The notes beneath the pieces are model-generated. The model worked only from the letters and a program-made list of their open reading frames with translations, was not told the DNA's origin and did no database searches. Shown one piece after another: positions 27,753-35,627 of a DNA stretch of 57,589 nucleotides (position 1 is the stretch's first letter; every line of letters starts with the position of its first letter). Origin of the DNA: Fibrobacter sp. (GTDB lineage: Bacteria > Fibrobacterota > Fibrobacteria > Fibrobacterales > Fibrobacteraceae); contig JAKSIK010000016.1 in the NCBI GenBank assembly GCA_024398835.1, positions 1 through 57,589 on the forward strand. Reading direction: 5' to 3'. The position numbers and the translations under genes were made by a program.

Positions 27753-28421
27753 ATGACTGCATCAAAGCATTTCATCATCGCCATCGATGGCGGAAGTGGA
27801 ACCGGCAAGAGCACCACAGCCAAGATTATTGCCAAACAATTGGGCATAACCTATCTGGACACGGGCGCCATGTACCGGGCCGTCACTTTTGCCGCCTTGG
27901 AGAAGGGACTTCCGGCTGAGGAAGGGCCTGCAATGGATGCGCTGCTTCAGGAATTGAAGCTCACTTTTGATGCGGAAAACCACATTTTGATTAACGGGGT
28001 GTCTCACGAGCAGGAAATTCGCGGCATGCGGGTCTCGAACAATGTGAGCATCTACTGCGCCCTCCCGTCCGTCCGCGCCGCCATGACGAAGATGCAGCGT
28101 GAAATCGGAGCTGTGTCCAGTTGCATTCTGGATGGCCGTGACATCGGGACGGTGGTCTTTCCCAATGCAGAGTACAAGTTTTTCATGGTGACGGACGTGG
28201 CTGTCCGCGCCGAACGCCGCCTCAAGGAACTCCTTGAAAAAGGCGAGCAGGTTACTTATGAAGAAGTCCTCGCGAACCTCACGGAACGTGACCGCTTGGA
28301 CTCCTCTCGCGCCAACGCCCCCCTCAAGAAGGCGGATGACGCTATCGAAATTGACACTACACATATCTCAATCCAACAACAGGTTCAAAAGATTCTCGAC
28401 TACGTAGGTGTAGTGGCGTAG
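27753..28421 (+). CDS. cmk: Cytidylate kinase
   Basis: A 222-residue kinase that phosphorylates CMP and dCMP. The Walker A loop DGGSGTGKSTTAK lies near residue 14, followed by YLDTGAMYRAVT, the core domain RGMRVSNNVSIYCA, LDGRDIGTVVFPNA and the lid-like ERDRLDSSR. ATG 27753 is chosen over an in-frame TTG at 27741. It is followed after 38 bases by rpsA, the common cmk-rpsA pairing of bacteria. Confidence 0.96.
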   Translation: MTASKHFIIAIDGGSGTGKSTTAKIIAKQLGITYLDTGAMYRAVTFAALEKGLPAEEGPAMDALLQELKLTFDAENHILINGVSHEQEIRGMRVSNNVSIYCALPSVRAAMTKMQREIGAVSSCILDGRDIGTVVFPNAEYKFFMVTDVAVRAERRLKELLEKGEQVTYEEVLANLTERDRLDSSRANAPLKKADDAIEIDTTHISIQQQVQKILDYVGVVA

Positions 28422-28459
28422 TCCTGGATTTTTTCTACCGCAACCCAATAAAAAACAAT

Positions 28460-30247
28460 ATGTCTCAAAATCTCAAATTCGGAACTCAGGACGATCTCGC
28501 TGAAATTCTCGCTGCTCAAGGTGAATGCAGCCCGAACTTCCGCAAGCAGAATGCCGATATCTATGCCGGTATGGATTGCCTCGAACAGGGCAAGCTCGTC
28601 AATGGTAAGATTGCTTCCGTGAACGATCAGGAAGTTCTCATTGACGTGAACTACAAGTCCGAAGGCGTGATTGATCGCGCCGAATTCAAGGACACCGACT
28701 CTCTCGAAATCGGTTCCGAAATCGAAGTGTTTGTTGAAAAGCTGGAAGATGAAGACGGCCGTCTCATCCTCAGCAAGCAGAAGGCCGACTTCGTCCGCGT
28801 GTGGGATCGCATCCACGCTGCATTCGAAAACAACGAAGTTGTCCGTGGCAAGCTCACGAAGCGCATCAAGGGCGGCGTGGTTGTCGACCTCTTCGGTATC
28901 GATGCCTTCCTCCCGGGTTCCCAGATCGACCTCCGTCAGATCCCGGACATCAACGCCCTCATCGACCAGGAATTCGACCTCAAGGTCATCAAGGTCAACA
29001 AGGCTCGTCGCAACATCGTCGTTTCCCGCCGCGTCGTTCTCGAAGAAGAACGCAACAAGCAGCGTGGCGACGTTCTCGAAACTCTCGAGAAGAACCAGGT
29101 CCGCAAGGGTATCGTCAAGAACATCACCGACTTCGGTGCGTTCATCGACCTTGGCGGCGTAGACGGCCTCCTCCACATCACCGACATGAGCTACAAGCGC
29201 ATCAACCACCCCACCGAAATGGTCCAGCTCGGCCAGGAAGTGGAAGTCATGGTGCTCGACTTCAACGACAAGAAGGAACGCATTTCTCTTGGCATGAAGC
29301 AGCTTAAGCCCCATCCTTGGAAGGACATCGCCGAACGCTATCCGGAAGGCGCTATCGTTAAGGGTAAGGTTGTTTCCATCACGGATTACGGTGCATTCAT
29401 CGAACTCGACAGTGGTGTTGAAGGCCTCATCCATGTTTCTGAAATGTCTTGGACCCAGCACGTCAAGCACCCGTCCAAAATCCTCACCGTTGGTCAGGAA
29501 GTGGAAGCTGTCGTGCTCAAGGTTGAAGAAGAAGCCGAACGCATCTCTCTCGGCATGAAGCAGCTCGAAAGCGATCCGTGGGATTCTATCGAAACTGAAC
29601 TTCCCCCGGGCGCACGCGTGGTTGGTGAAATCCGCAACATCGCTTCCTTCGGCGCATTCGTCGAAATCAAGGAAGGTGTTGATGGCCTCATCCACGTTTC
29701 TGATATGTCCTGGACCAAGAAAATCACCCATCCGAACGAAATGGTCAAGAAGGGTGACAAGGTGGAATGCGTTGTGCTGGCCGTCGATAAGGAAAAGCGC
29801 CGCATTTCTCTCTCCATGAAGCACCTCACCGAAGATCCGTGGGATTCCATCGATACCACGTTCCCGGTTGATGCCGAAGTGAAGGGCAAGATCGTTCGCA
29901 TGCTGGACCGCGGCGTTGTCGTCGAAATGGCCGAAGGCATCGAAGGCTTCATTCCTGTTTCCAAGCTCACCGCCGAATACATCAAGGTTCCTGCCGATGC
30001 ATTCAAGGTTGGCGACGAAGTTCCGGCTGTTGTGACCGAAATTGATCAGAACAACCGCAAGATCTTCCTCTCCGTGGTGGACTACTTCAAGAATCGCGAA
30101 TCCGCTGAGCTGAAGGCTTGGATGGATTCTCACAAGCCGGGCGAAAACGGCACCACCATTGGTGAAGCCGCCGCTCCTGCCAAGAAGAAGGCCACTAAGA
30201 AGAAGGCTGAAAAGCCCGCTGAAGAAGCTCCTGCTGAAGAAGCCTAA
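28460..30247 (+). CDS. rpsA: 30S ribosomal protein S1
   Basis: A 595-residue protein with six S1 RNA-binding domains, each marked by GAF(I/V)-type motifs (for example ITDFGAFIDLGG, ITDYGAFIELDSG, IASFGAFVEIKEG, and RISLGMKQL at the domain ends). It brings mRNA to the small ribosomal subunit. The C-terminus is a Lys/Ala/Glu tail (AKKKATKKKAEKP). Codon use is strongly biased towards C-ending codons compared with neighbours, as expected for a highly expressed gene. A terminator follows. Confidence 0.97.
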   Translation: MSQNLKFGTQDDLAEILAAQGECSPNFRKQNADIYAGMDCLEQGKLVNGKIASVNDQEVLIDVNYKSEGVIDRAEFKDTDSLEIGSEIEVFVEKLEDEDGRLILSKQKADFVRVWDRIHAAFENNEVVRGKLTKRIKGGVVVDLFGIDAFLPGSQIDLRQIPDINALIDQEFDLKVIKVNKARRNIVVSRRVVLEEERNKQRGDVLETLEKNQVRKGIVKNITDFGAFIDLGGVDGLLHITDMSYKRINHPTEMVQLGQEVEVMVLDFNDKKERISLGMKQLKPHPWKDIAERYPEGAIVKGKVVSITDYGAFIELDSGVEGLIHVSEMSWTQHVKHPSKILTVGQEVEAVVLKVEEEAERISLGMKQLESDPWDSIETELPPGARVVGEIRNIASFGAFVEIKEGVDGLIHVSDMSWTKKITHPNEMVKKGDKVECVVLAVDKEKRRISLSMKHLTEDPWDSIDTTFPVDAEVKGKIVRMLDRGVVVEMAEGIEGFIPVSKLTAEYIKVPADAFKVGDEVPAVVTEIDQNNRKIFLSVVDYFKNRESAELKAWMDSHKPGENGTTIGEAAAPAKKKATKKKAEKPAEEAPAEEA

Positions 30248-30267
30248 TCAGTAACAGAAACTGTAAA

Positions 30268-30304
30268 GGAACCTCGCGCGTAAAACCGCGGGGTTTCTTT
30301 TTTT
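30268..30304 (+). terminator. Intrinsic terminator after rpsA
   Basis: AACCTCGCG (30270-30278) pairs with CGCGGGGTT (30287-30295) with one G-U pair, and a T run follows to 30304. Confidence 0.85.
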
Positions 30305-30428
30305 ATGTAAAGCGGAAAGTAAATAGTAGGAAGATGATTTTCTACTTTTCTCTAGTTAAAGAAAATTGAAAACAACTTTGGAGTAATTCTATGTATGCTT
30401 ATTTATGGCAATGATGCTACAAATGTTG

Positions 30429-30456
30429 TTGATTTTATTCTAAACTGAATTATATT
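30429..30456 (+). promoter_or_regulatory. Candidate promoter upstream of the structured RNA
   Basis: TTGATT (30429-30434) and TATATT (30451-30456) are spaced by 16 bases and would start transcription near 30463. This would put the whole rod structure in the transcript. A TTGACA at 30503 has no matching -10 and would start inside the rod. The surrounding stretch 30305-30515 is AT-rich and holds nothing else recognisable. Confidence 0.4.
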
Positions 30457-30515
30457 TATAGTGGGTTAAGTACGAGGTAAATTATAAGAATTTAGAAATC
30501 TGTTGACATTTTGAG

Positions 30516-30675
30516 CATTTGTTCCAGCTCTCCACTTGAAATCTGCAAAAATATCAATGCAAGAGAAATGGTGCAAACGCTCACGTCCCAGTTGGGGCGT
30601 GGGTTGTTTGTGTTTATCTTGCATGGGCTTTGCAGAGCCTCAAGTGGGTAAACCAAATGAGCCCACGCTTTTTTT
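30516..30675 (+). ncRNA. Long rod-shaped structured RNA with competing terminator
   Basis: Nested complementary arms fold into one rod. They are CATTTG/CAAATG (30516-30521 with 30654-30659), CCACTTGA/TCAAGTGG (30532-30539 with 30640-30647), TCTGCAAA/TTTGCAGA (30542-30549 with 30629-30636), ATGCAAGA/TCTTGCAT (30557-30564 with 30617-30624), GCAAAC/GTTTGT (30573-30578 with 30606-30611), and a 10-bp apical hairpin (30580-30589 with 30594-30603, loop AGTT). The 3' arm GTGGGT (30644-30649) can instead pair with GCCCAC (30661-30666) before seven Ts, forming a terminator. The two folds exclude each other. It may be a 6S-like or other free RNA, or a switch controlling the nuclease-channel genes downstream. 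No known family was recognised. Confidence 0.6.
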
Positions 30676-30757
30676 ATTGGTTGATAAGGCTTCTTGGTTA
30701 TGGGAAATGGTCATATGTATGATGATTTTATAGAAAAACAAATCAAGGAGATGAAAA

Positions 30758-31885
30758 ATGAAGAATCTTAATGCTCTTGTGGAAAAGTACAAGTCGCTTG
30801 CTCTCGCCAACGAACTTAATAATGAAGAATCAGTAAAAAATTATATCATACGCAATATGGTTGAACGTGTTTGGGGGTATGAATACGGTGCAGGCGTTGA
30901 CTGCTATAAGGTTGAAGTTGAATTGCCTCAAATTGGTGTGAAAGTAAATCATAGTCGTTGTGATTATCTTATTCAAACAGCCAATTATAAGTGTATTATT
31001 GAGGCGAAGCGTCTTTCTGAAGATATTGACAATCAGAAGCATATCGATGAACTTGCTTCATATGTACAAAACATGCTTGTCGAAATAGGCATTTTGACTA
31101 ATGGCCGCAAGTGGTCCTTTTTTATTGCAGATGCGTCAAGCCATGTTATGGAAAAGACCCCCTTTAAAACCATTGACTTCGAAAAGATTAGCGATGATGA
31201 AAAGAAATATCTTTTAGAATTGTTTAAGAAGCCCGGTGCTGATTTGGCAAAGATTAGGTCTGCTTATGAAGAGGGCAAGAAGAAAGCCGAAGAGCAGAGC
31301 CTTATGACTAAAATTGAGAATGCGATTCTGGAAGAACGGAGATATCTTTCCGATGATGAGAAAAAGCACATCATTCGTAAAGTTGAACCTGGTTGCAGTG
31401 TGGTGAATCAGAATAAACTGGAAAGCTATGAAAATTATTTTCAGGCTGCGATGATGAATATTGTTGAAAAAGAAAAGGCTAAGTATAAAGCGGAGGCTGA
31501 AGCAGAAGCGGCTCGTTATAAGAATAGTATTGAACCAGAAGAACTCGCAGTGTATTCAATAATCCTTGGACTTTTGGCGGATAAATATGATACGGCGACT
31601 ATTAATCTAAGTGATTTCAATAGCGGTCTTCTTGCTAAAGTTCATTTCAATGGCCCAAAATCAGGTCAGCCGATTCTTTGGGTTGTAGGTAAGATTGTTG
31701 ACAATAAGTATCGCTTTGAAGGGATTGCATTCCCAAAGAGCGATGGCGCCCAAGGAGAAACGATTGCTTTGGTGGATCCCAAGGATATTATAACACATAA
31801 GAGTCGTATTCGTTCCGAAGCCGAAATTAGTTTCGCTGGTCCGCGAGTCAAGGATTCGAAGTCTGAAATTCCTTCCGCAGAATAG
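30758..31885 (+). CDS. PD-(D/E)xK nuclease-like protein (type I restriction HsdR N-terminal type)
   Basis: A 375-residue protein. Residues 24-120 fit the N-terminal nuclease domain of type I restriction subunits and related solitary proteins: ESVKNYIIRNMVERVWGYE, then CDYLI with Asp69 and CIIEAKR with Glu82 and Lys84. A charged helical middle (about 165-255, with KAEAEAEAARYKN) leads to a C-terminal domain of about 110 residues of unknown type. There is no helicase part. A good ribosome site (AAGGAG) precedes the ATG. The gene is AT-rich compared with its neighbours. The ion-channel gene starts 5 bases after its stop. Confidence 0.75.
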   Translation: MKNLNALVEKYKSLALANELNNEESVKNYIIRNMVERVWGYEYGAGVDCYKVEVELPQIGVKVNHSRCDYLIQTANYKCIIEAKRLSEDIDNQKHIDELASYVQNMLVEIGILTNGRKWSFFIADASSHVMEKTPFKTIDFEKISDDEKKYLLELFKKPGADLAKIRSAYEEGKKKAEEQSLMTKIENAILEERRYLSDDEKKHIIRKVEPGCSVVNQNKLESYENYFQAAMMNIVEKEKAKYKAEAEAEAARYKNSIEPEELAVYSIILGLLADKYDTATINLSDFNSGLLAKVHFNGPKSGQPILWVVGKIVDNKYRFEGIAFPKSDGAQGETIALVDPKDIITHKSRIRSEAEISFAGPRVKDSKSEIPSAE

Positions 31886-31890
31886 TCTAT

Positions 31891-32658
31891 ATGACAAAGG
31901 TTGTTGATAGTAAATTATTTCAGGCTATCGTATTTACTGTAATTACCGTGAATGCGATTGTTCTTGGCATTGAGACAACTCCATGGGGTAAAGCCTATGG
32001 AGGAATTCTAGATGCTATTGATAATTTTTGCTTGTGTGTATTCGTCGTTGAATTGTTAATGCGGATTGTAGCTCGACGTGCGAAATTTTTCGTAAATCCT
32101 TGGAATCTATTTGATTTATTGGTTGTGATTGTTCCGATTGTTGCGTCAGGAATGATGGCCGTGTCGAGTTTGCGAGTTATGAGATTGCTTAGACAATTTA
32201 AGGCGATGCGTCTTGTGAGCTCTGTCCGTACAATGCAAATTATTGTTAATGCAATTTTTCGTTCAATACCATCTTTAGGATATGCGGGCCTACTTATGCT
32301 TGTTGTATTGTATATCTATAGTGTGATAGGGTGTAATTTATATGGCGAATTGGATGCTTTTAGCGGAATGGGTTCAGCTATGTTAACCTTAATTGTTACG
32401 ACAACGTTTGAAGGTTGGGGGGATTTACTTCATGATTTAATGGCTATAAGCTCATGGTCATGGGTTTATCTCGTTAGTTTCGTTATAGTATCTGCTCTAA
32501 TTATGCTTAATATTGTTGTTGGCATTGTCGTCAATTTTGTAAGCGAGTCCTACGAATCAAAGAATGAAAATGAATTAGGTGATGTAGAAAAGGAACTTGC
32601 TGAGGTTCAAAAGCATTTTGATTTGTTGAAAAAGGAACTAAGCAGGCAAAGAAACTAA
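31891..32658 (+). CDS. Voltage-gated-type ion channel (six TM, NavBac-like)
   Basis: A 255-residue single-domain channel. S1-S4 span about residues 10-112. S3 has the usual NPWNLFD with Asp75, and S4 has charges every third residue (R95, R98, R101, K104, R107). The pore loop carries TTFEGWGD (E174, W176, D178) between S5 (about 129-150) and S6 (about 190-215). The extra acidic residue compared with the NaChBac-type TLESW filter may favour calcium, which is inference. The C-terminus is a coiled coil (about 228-252), as in tetrameric bacterial channels. It is co-directional with the nuclease-like gene and AT-rich. Confidence 0.88.
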   Translation: MTKVVDSKLFQAIVFTVITVNAIVLGIETTPWGKAYGGILDAIDNFCLCVFVVELLMRIVARRAKFFVNPWNLFDLLVVIVPIVASGMMAVSSLRVMRLLRQFKAMRLVSSVRTMQIIVNAIFRSIPSLGYAGLLMLVVLYIYSVIGCNLYGELDAFSGMGSAMLTLIVTTTFEGWGDLLHDLMAISSWSWVYLVSFVIVSALIMLNIVVGIVVNFVSESYESKNENELGDVEKELAEVQKHFDLLKKELSRQRN

Positions 32659-32732
32659 TAATCTGAAGTAAAACCCATCGTCTTTTTTGTATTATTCCTC
32701 AAAGAAAGAAGTCCTTCTTCAGTGAGGTCAAC

Positions 32733-33200
32733 ATGGGTTACGTTCAGTCTCAGTGCCCGGAATGCAAATCGAAGTTCAACGATTCCAGCAATACATGGAA
32801 TTATGGAAGCCCTATAAGAGTTTGTCCTAAATGCAGGGCAGAGTATTTGGACAAGCGCTTTCGCGAAGTGGCTATAACCGGTTTTGACCCACACAGTTCC
32901 AACCCTAAATATTATTTGAAGTGTTGCCTCATCCTTATCGCACTTGCTGCTGCGGGTGGAGCATGGTTTTATTGGAAGTTGATGTTCCGGAATGTCATTT
33001 CCATTTCGGGCGGTGCCATTGCGGCTATCAGCGTTATCGGCATGTTTTGGTGCTTTGCCCAATTTGTCCGCATCAAGACGGGTGCCCAGCAGAAGGCCAA
33101 CCAGAAGTATATGGCCGAATCCGAAGAGCGTTTGAAAGATAAGACATACGTGAAGAAACTTTTGGCGGCGGGTTATAAGGTTCCCGAAAAGTATCTGTAG
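32733..33200 (+). CDS. Small zinc-ribbon membrane protein, unknown function
   Basis: A 155-residue protein with a CPEC...CPKC zinc ribbon at residues 8-34 followed by two adjacent TM segments (about 63-82 and 88-108) and a charged C-terminal tail (QQKANQKYMAESEERLKDK). No family is recognised. It sits between the channel gene and coaBC. Its higher GC suggests it belongs to the resident chromosome rather than to the AT-rich island. Confidence 0.65.
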   Translation: MGYVQSQCPECKSKFNDSSNTWNYGSPIRVCPKCRAEYLDKRFREVAITGFDPHSSNPKYYLKCCLILIALAAAGGAWFYWKLMFRNVISISGGAIAAISVIGMFWCFAQFVRIKTGAQQKANQKYMAESEERLKDKTYVKKLLAAGYKVPEKYL

Positions 33201-33238
33201 AAAATCGAGCGTAGCCAAATTTCTATCTTGATGGACGT

Positions 33239-34552
33239 ATGAATCTTTCGGGCAAGCACATTCTTCTTGGCGTTTCTGGCGGTATCGCGGCTTACAAGAG
33301 CTGCGAACTTTTGCGGCTGTTGCAGAAGAAGGGTGCCGAGGTGCGGGTGTGCATGACGGAAGCGGCCACGCGGTTTGTGGCTCCGCTTACTTTTGCTTCC
33401 CTTAGCAAGTGTCCGGTGTATTTGAAGGATGGTGCTGTAGAGGCGCGGCCTTTCCAGCATATCGATTTCCCGCGGTGGGCGGACTTGTACCTGGTGGTGC
33501 CAGCGACCGCCAACATTATCGGGAAGTTTGTTTACGGTTTGGCGGATGACCCCGTGAGCCTCTGCTTCATGAGTTGCGCTTGTCCGCGGTTTGTGGCGCC
33601 TGCCATGAATGTGGCCATGTTTGAGTCGCCGGCGGTGAAGCGCAATTTGGAAGCACTCCGCAGTTTTGAGAATACCGTTGTGATGGACAGCCCGGCCGGA
33701 GAACTGGCCTGCGGTGAAGTGGGGAAGGGAAGGCTCCTTGAGCCCGCAGAAATCGTGAAGTTCTTGGAGAATTATGAATTATTAAGTACGAAGGCAGTGA
33801 AGAATAATCGGGCGGGAGCCGCTCCGTTGTCCGATGCCCAGAAGTATTTGGAAGAAACGGCAGAACAGGAATTTCCCGTATCTCATAATTCATCACTCAT
33901 ACCTAGTAACTGCACCCGTCGTGTGCTGATTACTGCAGGCCGTACCGAAGAAGCCATCGACCCTGTGCGCTACATCAGCAATCGCAGTAGCGGGAAGACT
34001 GCAGTCGCTTTGGCGGCTACATTCCTCGCCAACGGTTATGCGGTAGAAGTTGTTGCGGGTCCCATGGAAGCGCAATTCCCGGGAGGTGTCCAGGTTACGA
34101 AAGTGCGCAGTGCCTGTGAAATGCACGATGCGGTTTTGGAGCGTGCGCCTAAAGCAGATGCGGTGATTCATTGCGCAGCGGTAGCGGATTATCGCCCAGC
34201 AAAACCTGCTACGGAAAAAATCAAGGATAGCCGGAGTCAGTTGACGTTGGAGCTTGTACCGAATCCGAATATTTTGCGGGATTGCGTTGCGTCTCGGACA
34301 GCGAACCAGGTGATTGTGGGCTTTGCTCTGGAGACGGACCATTTTGAAGAACATGCTGCAGAAAAACTGGCAAAATCTGGCGCGGACGCCCTTTTGCTCA
34401 ATGCGCCTGTGGCCGAAAATAGCGGTTTTGGTTTTGACGAAGTGAAGTTTGCCCTTGTCCGCCGTGATGCTCCAGTGCCCCAGATGAAGATGGGCTCCAA
34501 ACTGGATTTGGCGGAGGCGATTTTGAAGTTGGTGGAGGAGTCCCATGGCTAG
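33239..34552 (+). CDS. coaBC: Bifunctional phosphopantothenoylcysteine decarboxylase / phosphopantothenate-cysteine ligase
   Basis: This carries out two steps of coenzyme A synthesis. The N-terminal flavoprotein half shows GVSGGIAAYKSCELLRLL, LVVPATANIIGKF and APAMNVAMF. The C-terminal ligase half begins at VLITAGRTEEAIDPVRYISN and has IHCAAVADYRPA and KIKDS. At 437 residues it is longer than usual. The linker (about residues 178-224) carries an in-frame insertion bounded by inverted AATTATGAATT-type arms (see findings). It overlaps the next gene by 8 bases. Confidence 0.95.
   Translation: MNLSGKHILLGVSGGIAAYKSCELLRLLQKKGAEVRVCMTEAATRFVAPLTFASLSKCPVYLKDGAVEARPFQHIDFPRWADLYLVVPATANIIGKFVYGLADDPVSLCFMSCACPRFVAPAMNVAMFESPAVKRNLEALRSFENTVVMDSPAGELACGEVGKGRLLEPAEIVKFLENYELLSTKAVKNNRAGAAPLSDAQKYLEETAEQEFPVSHNSSLIPSNCTRRVLITAGRTEEAIDPVRYISNRSSGKTAVALAATFLANGYAVEVVAGPMEAQFPGGVQVTKVRSACEMHDAVLERAPKADAVIHCAAVADYRPAKPATEKIKDSRSQLTLELVPNPNILRDCVASRTANQVIVGFALETDHFEEHAAEKLAKSGADALLLNAPVAENSGFGFDEVKFALVRRDAPVPQMKMGSKLDLAEAILKLVEESHG
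33769..33906. repeat. Inverted AATTATGAATT-type arms inside the coaBC linker
   Basis: GAATTATGAATTATTAAG near 33773 and CTCATAATTCATCACTCAT near 33883 are inverted relatives of each other and of the intergenic run at 25882. They bracket about 100 bases of extra, low-conservation linker. Confidence 0.5.
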
Positions 34553-35459
34553 CGAATACGATTTCAGCGAACTGCGGAACTACCTTCGCGGTCAGATGGA
34601 TTTGGGTGAGGCGGAGATTTTTTTGGATGAGCCGTGGACGCTCCAGAAGCGGAGCGCGAAGGCGATGCAAAGTCCCGCGTCGCCTGCAGTGAAAAAGCCC
34701 GCGGCAGTATCCAAGCCTGCAGTTGCTGCTCAGCTTGCGGTACAAAAGCCCGCGCCGCAGTTCTCTCCCGCGGCGCAGTTCTCTCCGGCAATGCAGTCTC
34801 CGGCCCAAGATCCAGCTCCGATTTTCGCAGGGTTTGATGCTCCGGCCCCACGCCCTGCACGCCAAACAGCTCCCGCGGCATACGAGTCCGCAGCCTCTCT
34901 GGACGAGTTCTACACGAAACTTTCTGCAGAAACCCTCTATGCTCAGGCCGGGAGCCTCGCCCGCTACGAAGGACCCGCCAACCCGCGGCTGCTCTTGCTC
35001 TTTGCGGCACCTTCCGCAGACCTTCCTGCGGGCAGTTTCTCTCCCGCAAATGCCTCTAATGCCAACCCATTTTTTGCTTCTCCCGTGGGTCAGATGCTCA
35101 CGCGCTTGTTTGCGAGCCTTGGCATTCCAGCAGAGTCCATTGGCGTCACCTTCTTCTACAAGGGCGCTACTCCGCGGAACATCCCGCCGCTTCTGGAGGC
35201 TGCCCTCCGGAAAATGCTCACGAAGGAACTCTCCTTCATCGCGCCCCAGGTCATGGTGACTTTTGGCGAGCCCGTGTTCCATCAACTCTTCGGCAAAGGC
35301 CAGAACTTCAACGCTCTCGCAGGCACGGACCTGGATTTTGCGGGCGTAAAGACCTGCTCCCTCGTGGATGCTGCCGCCATGTCTGCCGACAAGCAGCTGA
35401 AACTTCTCACCTGGAAAGTCCACATTCCCAAGAGCAGTTACTTCACTGTAGCGAAATAA
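34545..35459 (+). CDS. Degenerate uracil-DNA glycosylase-like protein
   Basis: A 304-residue protein. The first 40 residues are acidic/helical, and a Pro/Ala linker with KPA and FSPA repeats runs to about residue 110. The last 160 residues follow the layout of family 4/5 uracil-DNA glycosylases: LLLLFAAPSADLPAG in place of the GEAPG motif, NPFFASPVGQMLTRLF, VTFFYKGATPRN, and IAPQVMVTFGEPVFHQLF. The catalytic acidic residues of motif A, the C-terminal HPS-type histidine motif and the iron-sulphur cysteines are all missing, so glycosylase activity is unlikely. It may be a DNA-binding or replication-linked protein; it lies just before dnaB. Confidence 0.65.
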   Translation: MASEYDFSELRNYLRGQMDLGEAEIFLDEPWTLQKRSAKAMQSPASPAVKKPAAVSKPAVAAQLAVQKPAPQFSPAAQFSPAMQSPAQDPAPIFAGFDAPAPRPARQTAPAAYESAASLDEFYTKLSAETLYAQAGSLARYEGPANPRLLLLFAAPSADLPAGSFSPANASNANPFFASPVGQMLTRLFASLGIPAESIGVTFFYKGATPRNIPPLLEAALRKMLTKELSFIAPQVMVTFGEPVFHQLFGKGQNFNALAGTDLDFAGVKTCSLVDAAAMSADKQLKLLTWKVHIPKSSYFTVAK

Positions 35460-35460
35460 T

Positions 35461-35586
35461 TTCCAGCAGTCGTTGTGCTGCACTCTCTGGAATTTAGGGT
35501 GGTGTTTAGCCTGAAATAGGGCTGGATTCTCTTCGTTATGCCCGAGAATGTCGCCGGAAGGTTCCGTCAGGGAGGAGTGGGCTCGG
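35461..35586 (+). other. Stem-loop-rich gap between the UDG-like gene and dnaB
   Basis: Hairpin 1 nests TTCCA/TGGAA (35461-35465 with 35488-35492) over GCAG/CTGC (35466-35469 with 35478-35481). Hairpin 2 nests CCGAG/CTCGG (35542-35546 with 35582-35586) over CGGA/TCCG (35555-35558 with 35563-35566). There is no T run. It could be a 3' UTR structure or a small RNA. Confidence 0.3.
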
Positions 35587-35627
35587 CGCCATCGCCAACA
35601 AAACTTATATTTCCATTGAGTTAGTAT

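Noticed and set aside
28400..30133. 577-residue minus-strand open frame
   Set aside because: It lies wholly antisense to rpsA, whose strong codon bias keeps the opposite strand free of stops; the translation has no recognisable domain.
30503..30531. TTGACA as a promoter -35 box
   Set aside because: No -10 box lies at a usable distance, and transcription would start inside the basal helix of the RNA.
30536..30733. 65-residue plus-strand open frame in the gap before the nuclease gene
   Set aside because: It begins at TTG with no ribosome site and runs through the arms of the structured RNA; composition is not protein-like.
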